A stretch of DNA of 21,191 nucleotides from Chara braunii (GCA_003427395.1 BFEA01000803.1:423810-445000), one strand, 5' to 3'; counted from the stretch's first letter, positions 1-9,460 are shown. Notes: generated from the sequence alone by a model not told the origin. Translations and numbers: made by a program.

Positions 1-147
1 AGATTGTATCTTTTTCTATTAAATCAGTAAGGTTTCTAGAGGGTTTTGCCCTTTTTTGCCTATTCTTATGGATTTACCCATAAGTAGAGAGAGTTGACCT
101 TTCCCTTTGTTNTCATTGCTGTTGTTCNCCAGATTGACTTCCCTTGT
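1..147 (-). other. LINE-A 3' UTR (partial) with small stem-loop
   Basis: This stretch follows the TGA that ends ORF2 (148-150) on the minus strand. It is A-rich on that strand and contains a perfect 7-bp inverted repeat (CTTATGG at 65-71, CCATAAG at 78-84) with a 6-nt loop. Some LINE reverse transcriptases recognise 3' stem-loops, so it may be a recognition structure, but that is inference. Two ambiguous bases lie at 112 and 128. No poly(A) tail is reached before the window edge. Confidence 0.55.
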
Positions 148-1017
148 TCATGGTGAGGCCAGTTGCTGTGTCTGTCCCTGATGTCCGTTTGCCATGTCTT
201 GTTGGTCCTCTCTGAACCAGTGNAAGATCAGCCTGTGTCCTTCTATTGAAGCCACTTTACCTTTGGCCAATACCCTGTTCTGAAATTTCGTGACAATATC
301 CCTAGCCTTTTCGGGGTTAGCCGCTGCCTGTTTCCTGGTTCGTTGCCATTGAGCTGTAATGTCCGTTTGTAGCAGATTATGTAGTGTTGCTCGAGCTTCC
401 ATTCTGGTTGACGGATTTTTGCCTATCACTTGTTGACATCTTCTTTTCCAAATAGTCCATAATGCGTATTGTCTCAATAACTGGTAAATGCACTTATGGC
501 TGGAGTGCCAACTTCTCGGGACTTCCGTTCCTGTAAGATTGACTTTTTTGCTCCTTGGGAATGCAAATTCCGATGTGTGATCCCACAGGGTTCGAGCTAT
601 AGACCAAACATACTCCACTTCCGGACATAGCAGAAGGCAATGAAGCAAGGTTTTGGGTACTCCTTTGGTGCACATGACGCAATTTTTCTCCCTGTCGTCT
701 CTATTGTTCCTGCTTCGTTTTTCGTATAGCCAAGCGTTGACTGGTAGTGCGACATGAAATATGAGCCACTGCATACTTCGGACCTTATTCAGCGTGATGG
801 TGTGCAAAATCGACCACGGCAATTTTCGTATTTGCTGTCTTGATATTCCCACCCTTTTTTCCCATCTCATTGCTAGAGGTTGATCCAACTGGGTTGATCT
901 CGTTCTTAATCTATACCCCCATTTAGTTGTGTAGTGGAGTATGTTAACCCTCTTACCTATCCTTGAACCATTCTCTTTCATGTTCCAAGCCCAGTGTACT
1001 GGATCAATTTCCAGATC
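148..1017 (-). pseudogene. LINE-A ORF2 C-terminal part: CCHC zinc finger (zf-RVT-like)
   Basis: This is the C-terminal part of the ORF2 polyprotein, in the same frame as the RT portion and separated from it by one TAA codon (1018-1020). The first ATG after that stop is at 981, but the reading continues from 1017 (D-L-E-I-D-P-V-H-W), so 981 is not a natural start. A finger of form C-x2-C-x9-H-x4-C (Cys, Cys, His, Cys of CVMC...LHCLLLC) lies at about 625-681, matching the zinc-binding region found after plant LINE reverse transcriptases. Trp-rich and basic sequence follows, and the frame ends in TGA at 148-150. LINE-B has the matching region without a stop at this site, which supports a copy-specific nonsense mutation. 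One ambiguous base at 223 gives an X near the C-terminus. Confidence 0.8.
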
Positions 1018-3249
1018 TTAAATAGGCGTTGTGGGAGCAAAAATTGTGAATTCATCAATCTCGATGACCCTTACTTTCGTGAGTAAACTTTTGTTGATGG
1101 CTATTGATACCCTTGTCTCTTTGTCCAATGGACTAACCATAAAGCCTGGGCTTAGGATTGGATACATGTCTGCCTCCAACCACTCCTTGGTTGGGCCTTC
1201 CTCCTGGTGAATGCGGAACGCTTGTTCTGGTTCCGAGCTTGAGATCCAAGTTGCCCAACCACCCGTGCCCCATTTAAACGGTCTTTTCAATATTTGTGTC
1301 CATTCTTGGGGTATGGAGTTAAGCACTTCATCCAAGTTCTCAGTTAGCCTGTGACAACCCTGCATTCCTTCCCTCATTTCCCTCCCCGTTTTCCACCTAT
1401 TATATGCCTGTGACCATTGATGCTTTACCTGCCATACGCCATGCTCCAACCAATTCCCCCACTTGGCATCCTTTGCTGTAAGTGTTTTGGGTTTTCCCTG
1501 TGAGTCCTTCAACCAGGGGTTACAAAATAAAGGCTGCCTGAGAACCTCCTCTCTCGTTCTTGGATATCTGACTCTTGCCGGGAAAACCTCAGCCCATATC
1601 TTGAGAATGCGGGCCCAGTATGAAGACCTAGCTTCATTTTCACCACCCCCTTGTGCTCTTGTTGTTGCTTTCTTGGCCCAACCCTTAAAGAATAGCCAGA
1701 ACGTGCCCTCCATATTTGGTGGAGTTGTGTATCTCGCCAATCCCCGTATATGTTCCAATGCTAGGGGGACCCATCTCAGGTGGGGTTGCGTCAGTAATTT
1801 GATAACCCATTTAGTTTGAAGTGCTCTGATCTGTTGGGCGGGATCTAAAATACCCAGCCCTCCTTGGTCCTTTGATTGAATTACTTGCCTCCAAGCTACC
1901 TTTGATATGAAATTGGTCTTATCCGGGTTCGCCGTCCATAAAAACGCAGCTGCCTTCCTTGTAAGTTTGTGTAGCGATTGTGATGGTGAAGTCCATATCG
2001 TCCCGACATACCATACCATTGAGAAAATGGAAGCGTTTAACACTAATGCCCTCCCAAACAGTGATGTGTAAATCTCCGACCAAGCAGACATTTTAGCTAA
2101 CATTTTCGCCATTTGTTCCGGTGCCATGGAGTGATGGGGACCCGTGTCAGCTAGCCTAATCCCCAAGTATCTCAGTGGTTGATCTGACGGTAGCCAAGAC
2201 ATGCCTCCATAATTGGGGGGCAGGGATTGATTGTGTTGATCTTGATGTGAGAGCCACCAACCTACTGTTTTAGGCCAGTTAATCTTCATTTCCGATGCCA
2301 ATTGAAAGGCCTCCATGGCTCTTGTGAGGGCCTGGAATGAGGTGTCCGTGGCTCTAATGAGGACTGTGAGATCATCCGTAAATAATATCGTCGTGGGTAA
2401 TGTTATGATGCGTCCTTGTTGGTCCGGTTCTGTTATCAAACGGTCTATAGAGGGGTCTTTTCTAAGGAAGGAGGTTATTGCCTCCATAATGAATAGAAAA
2501 AGGCTATATTTTTCCGAAAGATGACCATTGAGTTGGACCTGTCCTTGTGCGTCATTGTATAAAACACGAATCCACTTACGAAAGTTAGGGCCTACTCCCA
2601 TCTTTTCAATGCAAAGCTGTAAAAAATTCCAATTTACCTGATCGTAAGCCTTTTCAAAATCAAAGAAAAGGATTGCTGCATTGATCCTCTTATTGTTAAT
2701 ATATCTAACCGATTCTGATAGCGTCATGACATTGTCCAAAATAAATCTTCCGGGTACGAAACCCGTTTGGTCCAGATGAAAACATCTATTTGTGACTTTT
2801 CTCAAACGATTCGTTAGTGCTTTTGCCACTATCTTGTGTGTGAGTGTTAAAAGAGTAATTGGTCTATAATTTCTGATAATCTTGGGGTCCCCTTTCTTGT
2901 ATAAAAGGGTAACAACTCCCAACGAGGATTCCAAGCCAAGGCCTTCTTTGTGCCATGCCTGATTTAGGAACGCCTCATATTCCCCTCCTAGAATGGGCCA
3001 GAATTCTTGCCAAAACTCCTTGGTGAGCCCGTCCCTTCCTGGAGTCTTGTTAGGAGGCATTGAGTGAAGGGCTTCTCTCAGTTCTTCTTGGGTTAAAGGG
3101 GCGTCCAACATTTGTGTTTGGTCCTCTTTCAGCGTGCAGTCTAGATAAGCCAAAAACTTATTTCTGACTTCTTTTAGTTGGTGTTGTTCCTGATCCACTT
3201 CTCTTGAAGTGTAAAGGTCTTTGTAAAAGTTGCAGGCTACCGTTAGCAT
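1018..3249 (-). pseudogene. LINE-A ORF2 middle: reverse transcriptase
   Basis: This open frame encodes a LINE reverse transcriptase that would copy element RNA at a nicked target. Motifs in order, numbered from the Met at 3249: PPNKTPGRDGLTKEFW (65-80), LLYKKGDPKIIRNYRPITLL (115-134), QTGFVPGRFILDN (161-173), FFDFEKAYDQV (195-205, motif A) and FTDD (290-293, motif C, usually FADD or YADD). The catalytic aspartates remain. The segment that normally carries R-x-G-[D]-P-L-x-P between the N-G of QVQLNG and MEAI is missing: about 14 residues fewer than LINE-B, junction near 2508. The Met at 3249 is only the first Met after a frameshift; upstream residues in this frame (G-I-Y-S-D-G) already look genuine. 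The frame ends at TAA 1018-1020, beyond which homology continues. Confidence 0.9.
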
Positions 3250-4598
3250 CCCATCGGAGTAGATTCCAGTCCTTGTGGTCCATCCAACTGTTCTATCAGT
3301 GCATTTCTACCTCTTGCTTTGATCTTTTGAAAGAAGAACTTTGTCATTCTTTCTCCCTCCTCCCATTCTCTTACTCTAGCCCTCATCTGCAATCCCCTGG
3401 CCCTCCATCTCTCCCAGTCCCCTAGTTCCCTTCTAGCTGAGTCTATTATTTTTTCGTACATTTCCATACCCGGATTGTTGATTAGGTTTCTCTCTGCAAT
3501 GTGCAATGCCTGTTGCAGCTCTCTTTCTCTAGCCGCTCTTCTCGACGTTAACTGCCTAGCCACTGCCAACGTTGCCTTTGATAAAGCCTTCGTGAGGTCT
3601 TCAAACGATTGTGTTTCTTCATCATAACCCAAACATACTTGCAGTATAGCCTCTTTCAACTCTTGGGTTTTTAACAGAGAATTATTGACTTTATAGAAAC
3701 TTTTACCCCTCTGTATGTGTTTATTGAAATGGAGATGGAGGAAAATGGGCTTGTGATCTAAGCAATTACAGTATGGTGGGTCCCCTATTCCAACCGCATG
3801 CAGAGTCCCAATTAGGTCTTGCGAAATAAGAAAGTAGTCTATCCTAGACGCAGATATGTGCTGACTACGGTTCCTTTTATAGAAGGTGAATTGCTTCTGA
3901 TCCGGGTAGTGCAGCCTATAAGGATCAATGAGGTCCCTTGTTGTCATGAGGTTATGTATAGGTAGGGCCTCATCCCAAGACGAGCCCTCTCTCGAACCTG
4001 ATCTACCTCCAAACAATCTATCCATCCTTGGTTCGAGGGTGGCATTCCACTCCCCTGTTATTATGAGGTGCCTTGTTGCGTCTATATGCGTCTGTAATGA
4101 TTGTAGCATTTCCGACCTCTGGTGTCCTGTATTTGGGCAGTAAACCGTGAGCAGCGAGAGTAACTCGTCCTGGTATACGAAGTTGAGTTTTATCCAACGT
4201 CCTTCTCCCTCATCTACCGTAACATCTTGTATAACTATTTTGTTTGCCGCCCACGACCTTTTGTTTTGTATTATTACTACTCCTGCTGAGTGTGATCTAG
4301 CAGCTGTACCCCAAAAGCTAGCTTTGACCCACCTTAGCTGTTGTAGGATGCGGTGCTGAATACGTTGATGTTCCGGAGTATCTGTGAGATGAGTTTCCTG
4401 TATACATAGAAAATCTGGTGGATTCCTTCCAAACCAATTTGAATACTTCAATACATTGTCCCATTTATCTTTATTCTCCAAGATCTGTACCATCCCGTTA
4501 ATATTCCATGACATGATTGAAATTTCTGGCTCCCTCTTTCCTACATTGGTCCCTGTCCTTCTTCTCTTAGCTATCTCTTCCCTCATACCATCCTCCAT
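3243..4598 (-). pseudogene. LINE-A ORF2 N-terminal part: APE-type endonuclease
   Basis: This is an exonuclease-endonuclease-phosphatase fold enzyme that would nick target DNA to prime reverse transcription. Visible motifs from the ATG at 4598: SWNINGM (30-36), DFLCIQETHL (62-71), TVYCPNTG (151-158), GEWNATLEPRMDR (182-194), SRIDYFLIS (251-259) and LDHKP (280-284). The G-D-x-N motif usual for the family reads G-E-W-N, an Asp-to-Glu change at a catalytic position; LINE-B keeps G-D-Y-N. The ATG is chosen because it lies 41 nt after the TGA ending the ORF1 extension and leads directly into the endonuclease. The frame runs out at TAA 3243-3245 after a shift near 3265-3269, where the RT frame takes over. 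A basic, partly helical linker (about 350-430) joins the two domains. Confidence 0.9.
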
Positions 4599-4639
4599 TG
4601 GTCATGTTCCTTGTTACTTCCCCTTGTAGAACTACCTCC

Positions 4640-5650
4640 TCAAGAACCTGTTTGAGACCAGTCTATCTCTGTTGACGGCGGTGCTATCTTGTTAGCAATG
4701 TAATCCGGTAACCACGAGAAGACTTGCGTCCTGGTGACTATTGCTGCCCCCCTCGCGACCCACTCCGCTGCCTCCAATCCTCCCAAGAGACCGTACGGTA
4801 TTGTCTCCACCACCTGCCATGGCATCCAGACCAAACCCTCCGCCAGTCTATCCTTCTCCTGTAATTTGATCATGATAGGCCTGTAGTCAACCATAGACCC
4901 ACCTCCAGCCTTTTCATCCCATTCCTCCCTGTCCTGTGTGATGCTTCCCAATATCTGTGCCTTCCTGGGTAGGTCGTCAGAGATCAACTCCTTGAGCACA
5001 TCCTGAGAACATTGGGTTTCGTTTACCATGAGTAGTGCAAGCGACTTTTGAATAGCCACTTCCCAATCCGAATTACCATTGTTCCAGCGGAAAGGAATGA
5101 TGACTCTCCTGCCCGGGTTGTGTTTCGCGTAGAGCTTTGCTGCAGCTTTTATGTCCATGTGCGATGAGGAAGCAATCTTCTGCAGGTTTATAGTGTCTGC
5201 CTCCAGCTCCCTGTTCTGATCCTTGAGAACATTAATCCGCGCTTCCAGGATTGCTGCCTGTCTCTTCTCCTCTTCCATCTGCTCGTCCTCTTCTCTTCCA
5301 TTGGTTGCTTCGTCTGTTTCATGATCCCCACTGTTGGATTTGTCCGCCGCTTCTTGCTGCATCTTGCGCTTCTGCTCTGACCTTTTCAAGCCTTGTGGCT
5401 GGTATGTTTTTGGCCATACGAACTGCTTTGCATATCCAGCCTTGTGCACCGTAATGTCATTATTATCTGGTCTGGCCTTCCATGCGTACTGCGCTGCGTA
5501 GAATTCATTGACTTCCTGTTCTTTCTTCAACCATTCAAAGCGGTTCGTTGTTGTGAAACCCTCTCCTGCTCCTGTGGCCTGTTTCAGGTTTCGAAGATGT
5601 TTGTGGTGAGCCAGACGGATTTCACATTCAATATGCCTTTCCCACTTTAA
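4640..5650 (-). CDS. LINE-A ORF1 C-terminal extension (unrecognised domain with coiled coil)
   Basis: The frame is identical to ORF1: only the TAA at 5651-5653 separates them, and 336 codons then stay open to TGA at 4640-4642. No ATG begins it; the first residues after the stop are L-K-W-E-R-H. A Glu/Gln/Lys-rich heptad-like stretch (roughly codons 115-165 after the stop) suggests a coiled coil. Around codons 184-198 is IPFRWNNGNSDWEV, which has a counterpart in LINE-B (IPVRKKNEKWEV). I know no family for this segment. It may be the C-terminal half of one long ORF1 protein of about 996 codons that acquired a nonsense codon, or it may be made by readthrough. Its end is 41 nt before the endonuclease ATG and in another frame. 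Confidence 0.7.
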   Translation of the reverse strand, partial: LKWERHIECEIRLAHHKHLRNLKQATGAGEGFTTTNRFEWLKKEQEVNEFYAAQYAWKARPDNNDITVHKAGYAKQFVWPKTYQPQGLKRSEQKRKMQQEAADKSNSGDHETDEATNGREEDEQMEEEKRQAAILEARINVLKDQNRELEADTINLQKIASSSHMDIKAAAKLYAKHNPGRRVIIPFRWNNGNSDWEVAIQKSLALLMVNETQCSQDVLKELISDDLPRKAQILGSITQDREEWDEKAGGGSMVDYRPIMIKLQEKDRLAEGLVWMPWQVVETIPYGLLGGLEAAEWVARGAAIVTRTQVFSWLPDYIANKIAPPSTEIDWSQTGS

Positions 5651-7625
5651 TTAATGCACTGTCCTGATCCACTGAGCCAAAGTTTCTGGTTCTTCTTCTC
5701 CTTCTTCCTCTCGTTCTGCATCTTCCCACTCTTCCTCATCATTGTCTTCCTCTTCTTCGTCTTCTTCATCATTCAAATCCTGTGACATCTTGTCCGTTCC
5801 CTCCTCCGACCTGTCCTCATGCGCCCCTCTTACTGTTTCCTCTGTTGCTTCCCTTGTGCTCTCACCCGTTGGGGTTGTTTTGGAACTGCTGCCTGCTGCT
5901 GTTTCGTTCCTTCCTGATTCATGGTTCGATGATGAGGATGAGGACTCCCCAGATGCCTGGGGAGTGGCTTCCATCCCATCTCCCTGGTCACTGTTGTGTC
6001 CTTGGTCTTCTTCTTCTTTGCCCAAATCCTGATCCTTTCCTGGCTGTGAGGAGGCTTCCCCCTCCCCTCTTTCTGCGTGTGTCCTTTTGGGCCCTTGGCT
6101 TATGCTGTCCCCCCTCGTCGACTCTCTATCACTTATTTTCCTATTAAGAGAGGATTGTGACTCCACCCTCCTACCCTGCCCTGTAGTGGATGTACATCCA
6201 TCCTCCCCCACTTCCATCTCTTCCATGTTATGATCTCTTTCAGTTGCGCTCTCCCTGCTTTGTTGTTCACCACTGTCCTTCCTTCCCTCTTCCTTTGCCA
6301 CTTTCTTTGCCTCCTTTGCTTCCTCCCTTGCGCTTTTGTTTTCCAAGAAAGCCAGCTCCGCTTCCTGTCCCAGCTTGTGCAGTTCTGTCATGGTCTGTAA
6401 CCTCTGTTTATCGTCGAGCACGGTGGCATCATCGATCATAGGTTTAGTGATGTAACCCACTTCCTTGTCTTCCATCCTTTTCGCTCCTGTTTGACTGTCG
6501 TATGGTGGGTAAATATCCGGTTTTATCGCTGGCATAGTGTTCAGAACCCATACCCATCCGGGAGTCTCTAAGTTATCATCAAATATCCAGCCCCTGTACT
6601 GTGATGCGTTAACATACCATACCCCGGGCTTATTGTCAGACTCTATCAGCATTGATTGTTTGAGCTGTGGCTGTCTCCCTCCCGATCCAGTCCATGACTG
6701 TGGGCAGTGCATTCCCATATGACCTCTGCCCCTGCATTTGAAACAGAAGGGATTGGATTTGGTGGAGATGAAGACTGTGATGCGCTTTGTTCTTCTTCTG
6801 AAAATCCAAACCTCAGGGAATTTGGGTGGCGCACCCGATTTGACTTCCAAGCAGACCACCCTAGAGTCGTGGTTAGGAGCAAGGAAGTCTGGACTCGCTG
6901 GAAGCCATTCAATAATCGGGTTGTTTGGATATTCTTCCATTAACCGTTGCCGCACGAAATTGTGCATGCCTTCCGACAGGTTATCAAACTGCACCCAAAA
7001 ATGTTCTCTCATCATGTTCTGTCTATGTCTTGAGGCTTCCGCCGGTGGTGGCTGGGGAGGTTTCCATGGCTGAATCGTGACCACCGATCCGTGGCATCTG
7101 AGTGACCCGAGTGACAAAAGAAATTGCGCATACGCCGGATCCACACACACTATCATCACAGTGAATCTACCCCTTTTATGATATGAGACTTCTGGTTCAG
7201 TTCCTGGGATGTGTTCTAGTCCCCTGAGCCGCTCCATTACCCATTTCCTCTTATCATTCAATGACAACTCTCTGTTTTTGCCTGAGAAATTAAATAAGAC
7301 CGCGTGTCGAGCGTAGAGGTCGTGCAACGTTTGCAGGTCTTGCTCTGGATACTCCCATACGTCTACTTCCTCCTCCTTCCCCTCCTGCCCCTTTATGACC
7401 TCCTTTGTGATCTTAACAGGGGTTGTGATTTTCGTCTTTTCCATCCAAAAATCGAGTGCCTTTTGACCCAGGGCTCTTGATTGGGTGGGTCGAGCCCCCC
7501 CAAATGATGTGTCCTGAGACGCTGATACACTACCCCCATTACTCCTTTCCTGATTCTTCAAGCGATCGTTCTCCCTTCTGTCCTTTTCAGTGACCGCCCT
7601 CTGTGCTGCCATGACGTACGTGAAC

Positions 7626-7630
<5 letters not shown>
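5651..7630 (-). CDS. LINE-A ORF1: gag-like RNA-binding protein with CCHC knuckle
   Basis: The 659-residue frame has a middle globular region (about 125-290, in the position of the DUF4283-like domain of plant LINE ORF1). A zinc knuckle C-F-K-C-x4-H-x4-C follows at 297-309, then a helical Lys/Glu segment (about 405-450), a long Ser/Gly/Glu-rich disordered part (450-610) and a strongly acidic tract (615-648). This layout fits a nucleic-acid chaperone that coats element RNA. The ATG at 7630 is chosen because a TAA lies in frame just 5' of the A tract, so no upstream coding is possible beyond lysine codons. It ends in TAA at 5651-5653, after which the frame stays open for 336 more codons. The acidic tail is encoded by simple GAA/GAG repeats. 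Confidence 0.85.

Positions 7631-7659
<29 letters not shown>
7631..7659 (-). repeat. 29-nt A tract abutting the LINE-A ORF1 ATG
   Basis: On the minus strand 29 uninterrupted A residues directly precede the ATG of ORF1 with no spacer. An in-frame TAA is formed by the base 5' of the tract plus its first two A residues. It may be the poly(A) tail of an older retrocopy into which LINE-A inserted, a slippage-expanded A run in the 5' UTR, or a functional A-rich leader. The sequence alone does not decide. Confidence 0.95.
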
Positions 7660-7665
<6 letters not shown>

Positions 7666-7930
7666 GACCCAATCTTCCCCCGTAATGCCTTTCCCTTTCA
7701 CTCTTCCTCGTCCTCTTTTGCCGTCCAATCAGTGAGAGAAATGGCACTCTCGAACAGTCCTTGGTTATATGTGCCAGTTGAAGGCTCAATGTGTTCTCGG
7801 ATGAACTCACCTTTGAACTCGTGTTTATAAGAGTGAAAGCTATATTACCCACATGTGAAGACTGGGAAGCCACCGAGCTCTTGTAGCTGCGTCCTATTAC
7901 TCGCTCTTCAGATTTAGTGGATTTCCCCCG
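7660..7930. other. Non-coding interval upstream of LINE-A
   Basis: No convincing gene is present. A 71-codon frame on the minus strand (7658-7873) runs into the A tract and lacks recognisable motifs. This could be the LINE-A 5' UTR or the 3' end of an unrelated polyadenylated insert. Confidence 0.4.
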
Positions 7931-8384
7931 AATACTTCAATCCTCTCTTGACGACTGCTCTCCGCGCTATTCCTTTCTCTTCTCTTTCCGGACAAGCTTT
8001 GCTCTCCTTTTCCCTCACCAAACATCGTAACATTCCGTGTGTCCTTTTTACTTACTCTGTCCGTCTTTCCTCCTCGACTCCTTCCCCTCTTTACGTACTC
8101 CGTCTGTCTTTCCTCCGTGACTCCCTTGTCTCCTTTTCTTCTACTTCCCTTTCTCCCCTGACTAAAGTCCCGTTTGCCCCTTCGTCTCCCTACTTCGCTT
8201 CCCCCCTCGTTTCCTTCTTTGTCTCTCTCGCAGTCTTAATGGCCCTTTCCTCCGCAACCCTTTGTCTTCTTTTCTTCCACTTCCCTTTCTCCCCTGACTA
8301 AAGTCCCGCTTGCCCTTTCATCTCCCTACTTCGCTTCCCCCCTCGTTTCCTTGTTTGTCTCTCCCGCAGTCTTAATGGCCCTTT
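7931..8384. repeat. Pyrimidine-rich tract with a 136-bp tandem duplication
   Basis: The plus strand is strongly C/T-rich throughout. Unit 1 (8126-8261) and unit 2 (8262-8384, missing its last 13 nt) match closely at a period of 136 nt; both carry CTGACTAAAGTCCCG and GCAGTCTTAATGGCCC. A weaker partial repeat of about 43 nt (CGTCTTTCCTCC near 8062 and TGTCTTTCCTCC near 8105) precedes them. No credible coding frame is seen. On the minus strand this lies upstream of LINE-A ORF1, so repeated promoter-like monomers are possible but unproven. Confidence 0.75.
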
Positions 8385-8810
8385 GATGCTCACATACCGA
8401 GAGCTACTATTTCACCCACCAATAGGTACGATGTGATAGGATGTAGACGTGAATGAGATGCCAATGCAGTAATCTATCAATGCAAAAATATGAACAACTT
8501 TCTCCCTGCAAACCCTTCACAGATTAGTTGGGAACTGATGTAGACGGAAATGAAATGCTAATAGACGACTCCACCTGTGCAAAAAACCTCTGCTCAGTCG
8601 TAGACTTGCACTGAAAACAATGTCGGTGATGGCTCTCTCCCGGGAACGAATGTTATCATCCCATGTAGTCGCTGGTGTGAGCGCGATTGATTTCACAATT
8701 ATGTGACGAGCACCCAGCGCAAATTTCGGCGCGAATTCAGAGAGCACACCCGCGCAAATTCCGGCGCGGATTCTGAATTATGACCACCTATTCTGCTATG
8801 ATATGCCGTG
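8385..8810. other. Non-coding interval with a short GC-rich duplicate
   Basis: I see no gene. The phrase CGCAAATT(T/C)CGGCGCG occurs twice near 8720 and 8754, followed by A/G-ATTC. The sequence from about 8768 begins the 246-bp higher-order repeat described next. Confidence 0.5.
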
Positions 8811-9460
8811 CAGAAAACACGTCAAATCGTCCTAGCAAGCACTTCTTCCCCTTACGTCGCGTCACACTTCAGTTCGTCATAGTGAGTTCGTCATAGCAAG
8901 CATTTCTTCCCTTAACGTCGCGTCACACTTCAGTTCGTCATAGTGAGAACCATCTCCCCATCACGTCGCGTCAACTCCACATCGCGAACCCCATCTCCAT
9001 ATCTCAGCACCAAGGATTCTGAGTTATGGCAAACTCACCTGCTAGGATATGCCGTGCAGAAACACTTCAATACGTTATAGCGAGCAACATCTCCCTCGCC
9101 AGAACCACGTCAATACGTTATAGCGAGCATTATCTCCCCATCACGTCAGATTCACGTCAATACGTCATAGCGAGCAACCTCTCCACATCACGTCATACAC
9201 ACGAGCAACATCTCTCCATCACGTCGTAAACTTGAGCAACATCACTCCATCACGTCAGAATCACATCAGAATGGCGCCAGAATCACGTCAATATGTCATA
9301 CACACGAGCAACATCTCTCCATCACGTCAGAATCTCGTCCGAATCACGTCAGAATCACGTCAATACGCCATAGCGAGCAACCTCTCCCCATCACGGCAAA
9401 CACACGAGCAACATCTCTCGATCACGTCGCGTTACACGTTACGTCGCGTCAATTTCTCAT
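8768..9460. repeat. Degenerate minisatellite rich in CACGTC, with 246-bp higher-order repeat
   Basis: Interleaved units of about 25-47 nt share the words CGAGCAACATCTC, CCATCACGTCAG and CACGTCAATACGTCATAG. At least a dozen CACGTC cores occur between 8818 and 9428. A longer block beginning GGATTCTGA(A/G)TTATG and containing ATATGCCGTGCAGAAA recurs at 8768 and 9014, and ATATGCCGTG at 8801 and 9047, both exactly 246 nt apart. Short frames crossing it merely read the repeat and are not genes. ACGT cores are bZIP-type binding words, but no function can be claimed. Confidence 0.8.

Larger units (their letters stand above)
1..7659 (-). mobile_element. LINE-A: near full-length non-LTR retrotransposon, 3' end off window
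   Basis: This unit reads on the minus strand from the A tract at 7631-7659 through ORF1, its in-frame extension and ORF2 to a 3' UTR cut by the window edge. The order gag-like CCHC ORF1, APE endonuclease, reverse transcriptase, C-terminal CCHC finger is that of plant L1-like LINEs. No RNase H, integrase or LTR is visible. Long frames remain, so insertion looks fairly recent, but a frameshift near 3265-3269, TAA codons at 5651 and 1018, and a missing RT motif near 2508 make this copy non-functional as assembled. The 5' boundary is uncertain: the true 5' UTR may extend past the A tract. No target-site duplication can be tested because the 3' end is absent. Confidence 0.9.

Noticed and set aside
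1018-5653. Reassigned genetic code (TAA as glutamine), suggested by LINE-A internal TAA codons with TGA at natural ends
   Set aside because: LINE-B has in-frame TGA (18624, 15735, 14431, 12775) and TAG (15352, 15346, 15226, 15090) as well as TAA inside aligned protein, so stops of all kinds occur as decay. The LINE-A pattern rests on two codons only.
5742-6147. Plus-strand frames opposite LINE-A ORF1
   Set aside because: They are antisense shadows of the acidic GAA/GAG-rich tail of ORF1, giving Ser/Leu-rich translations without motifs.
8768-9460. CRISPR-like array
   Set aside because: The units are degenerate, of unequal length, and have no constant repeat with unique spacers; the context is eukaryotic.
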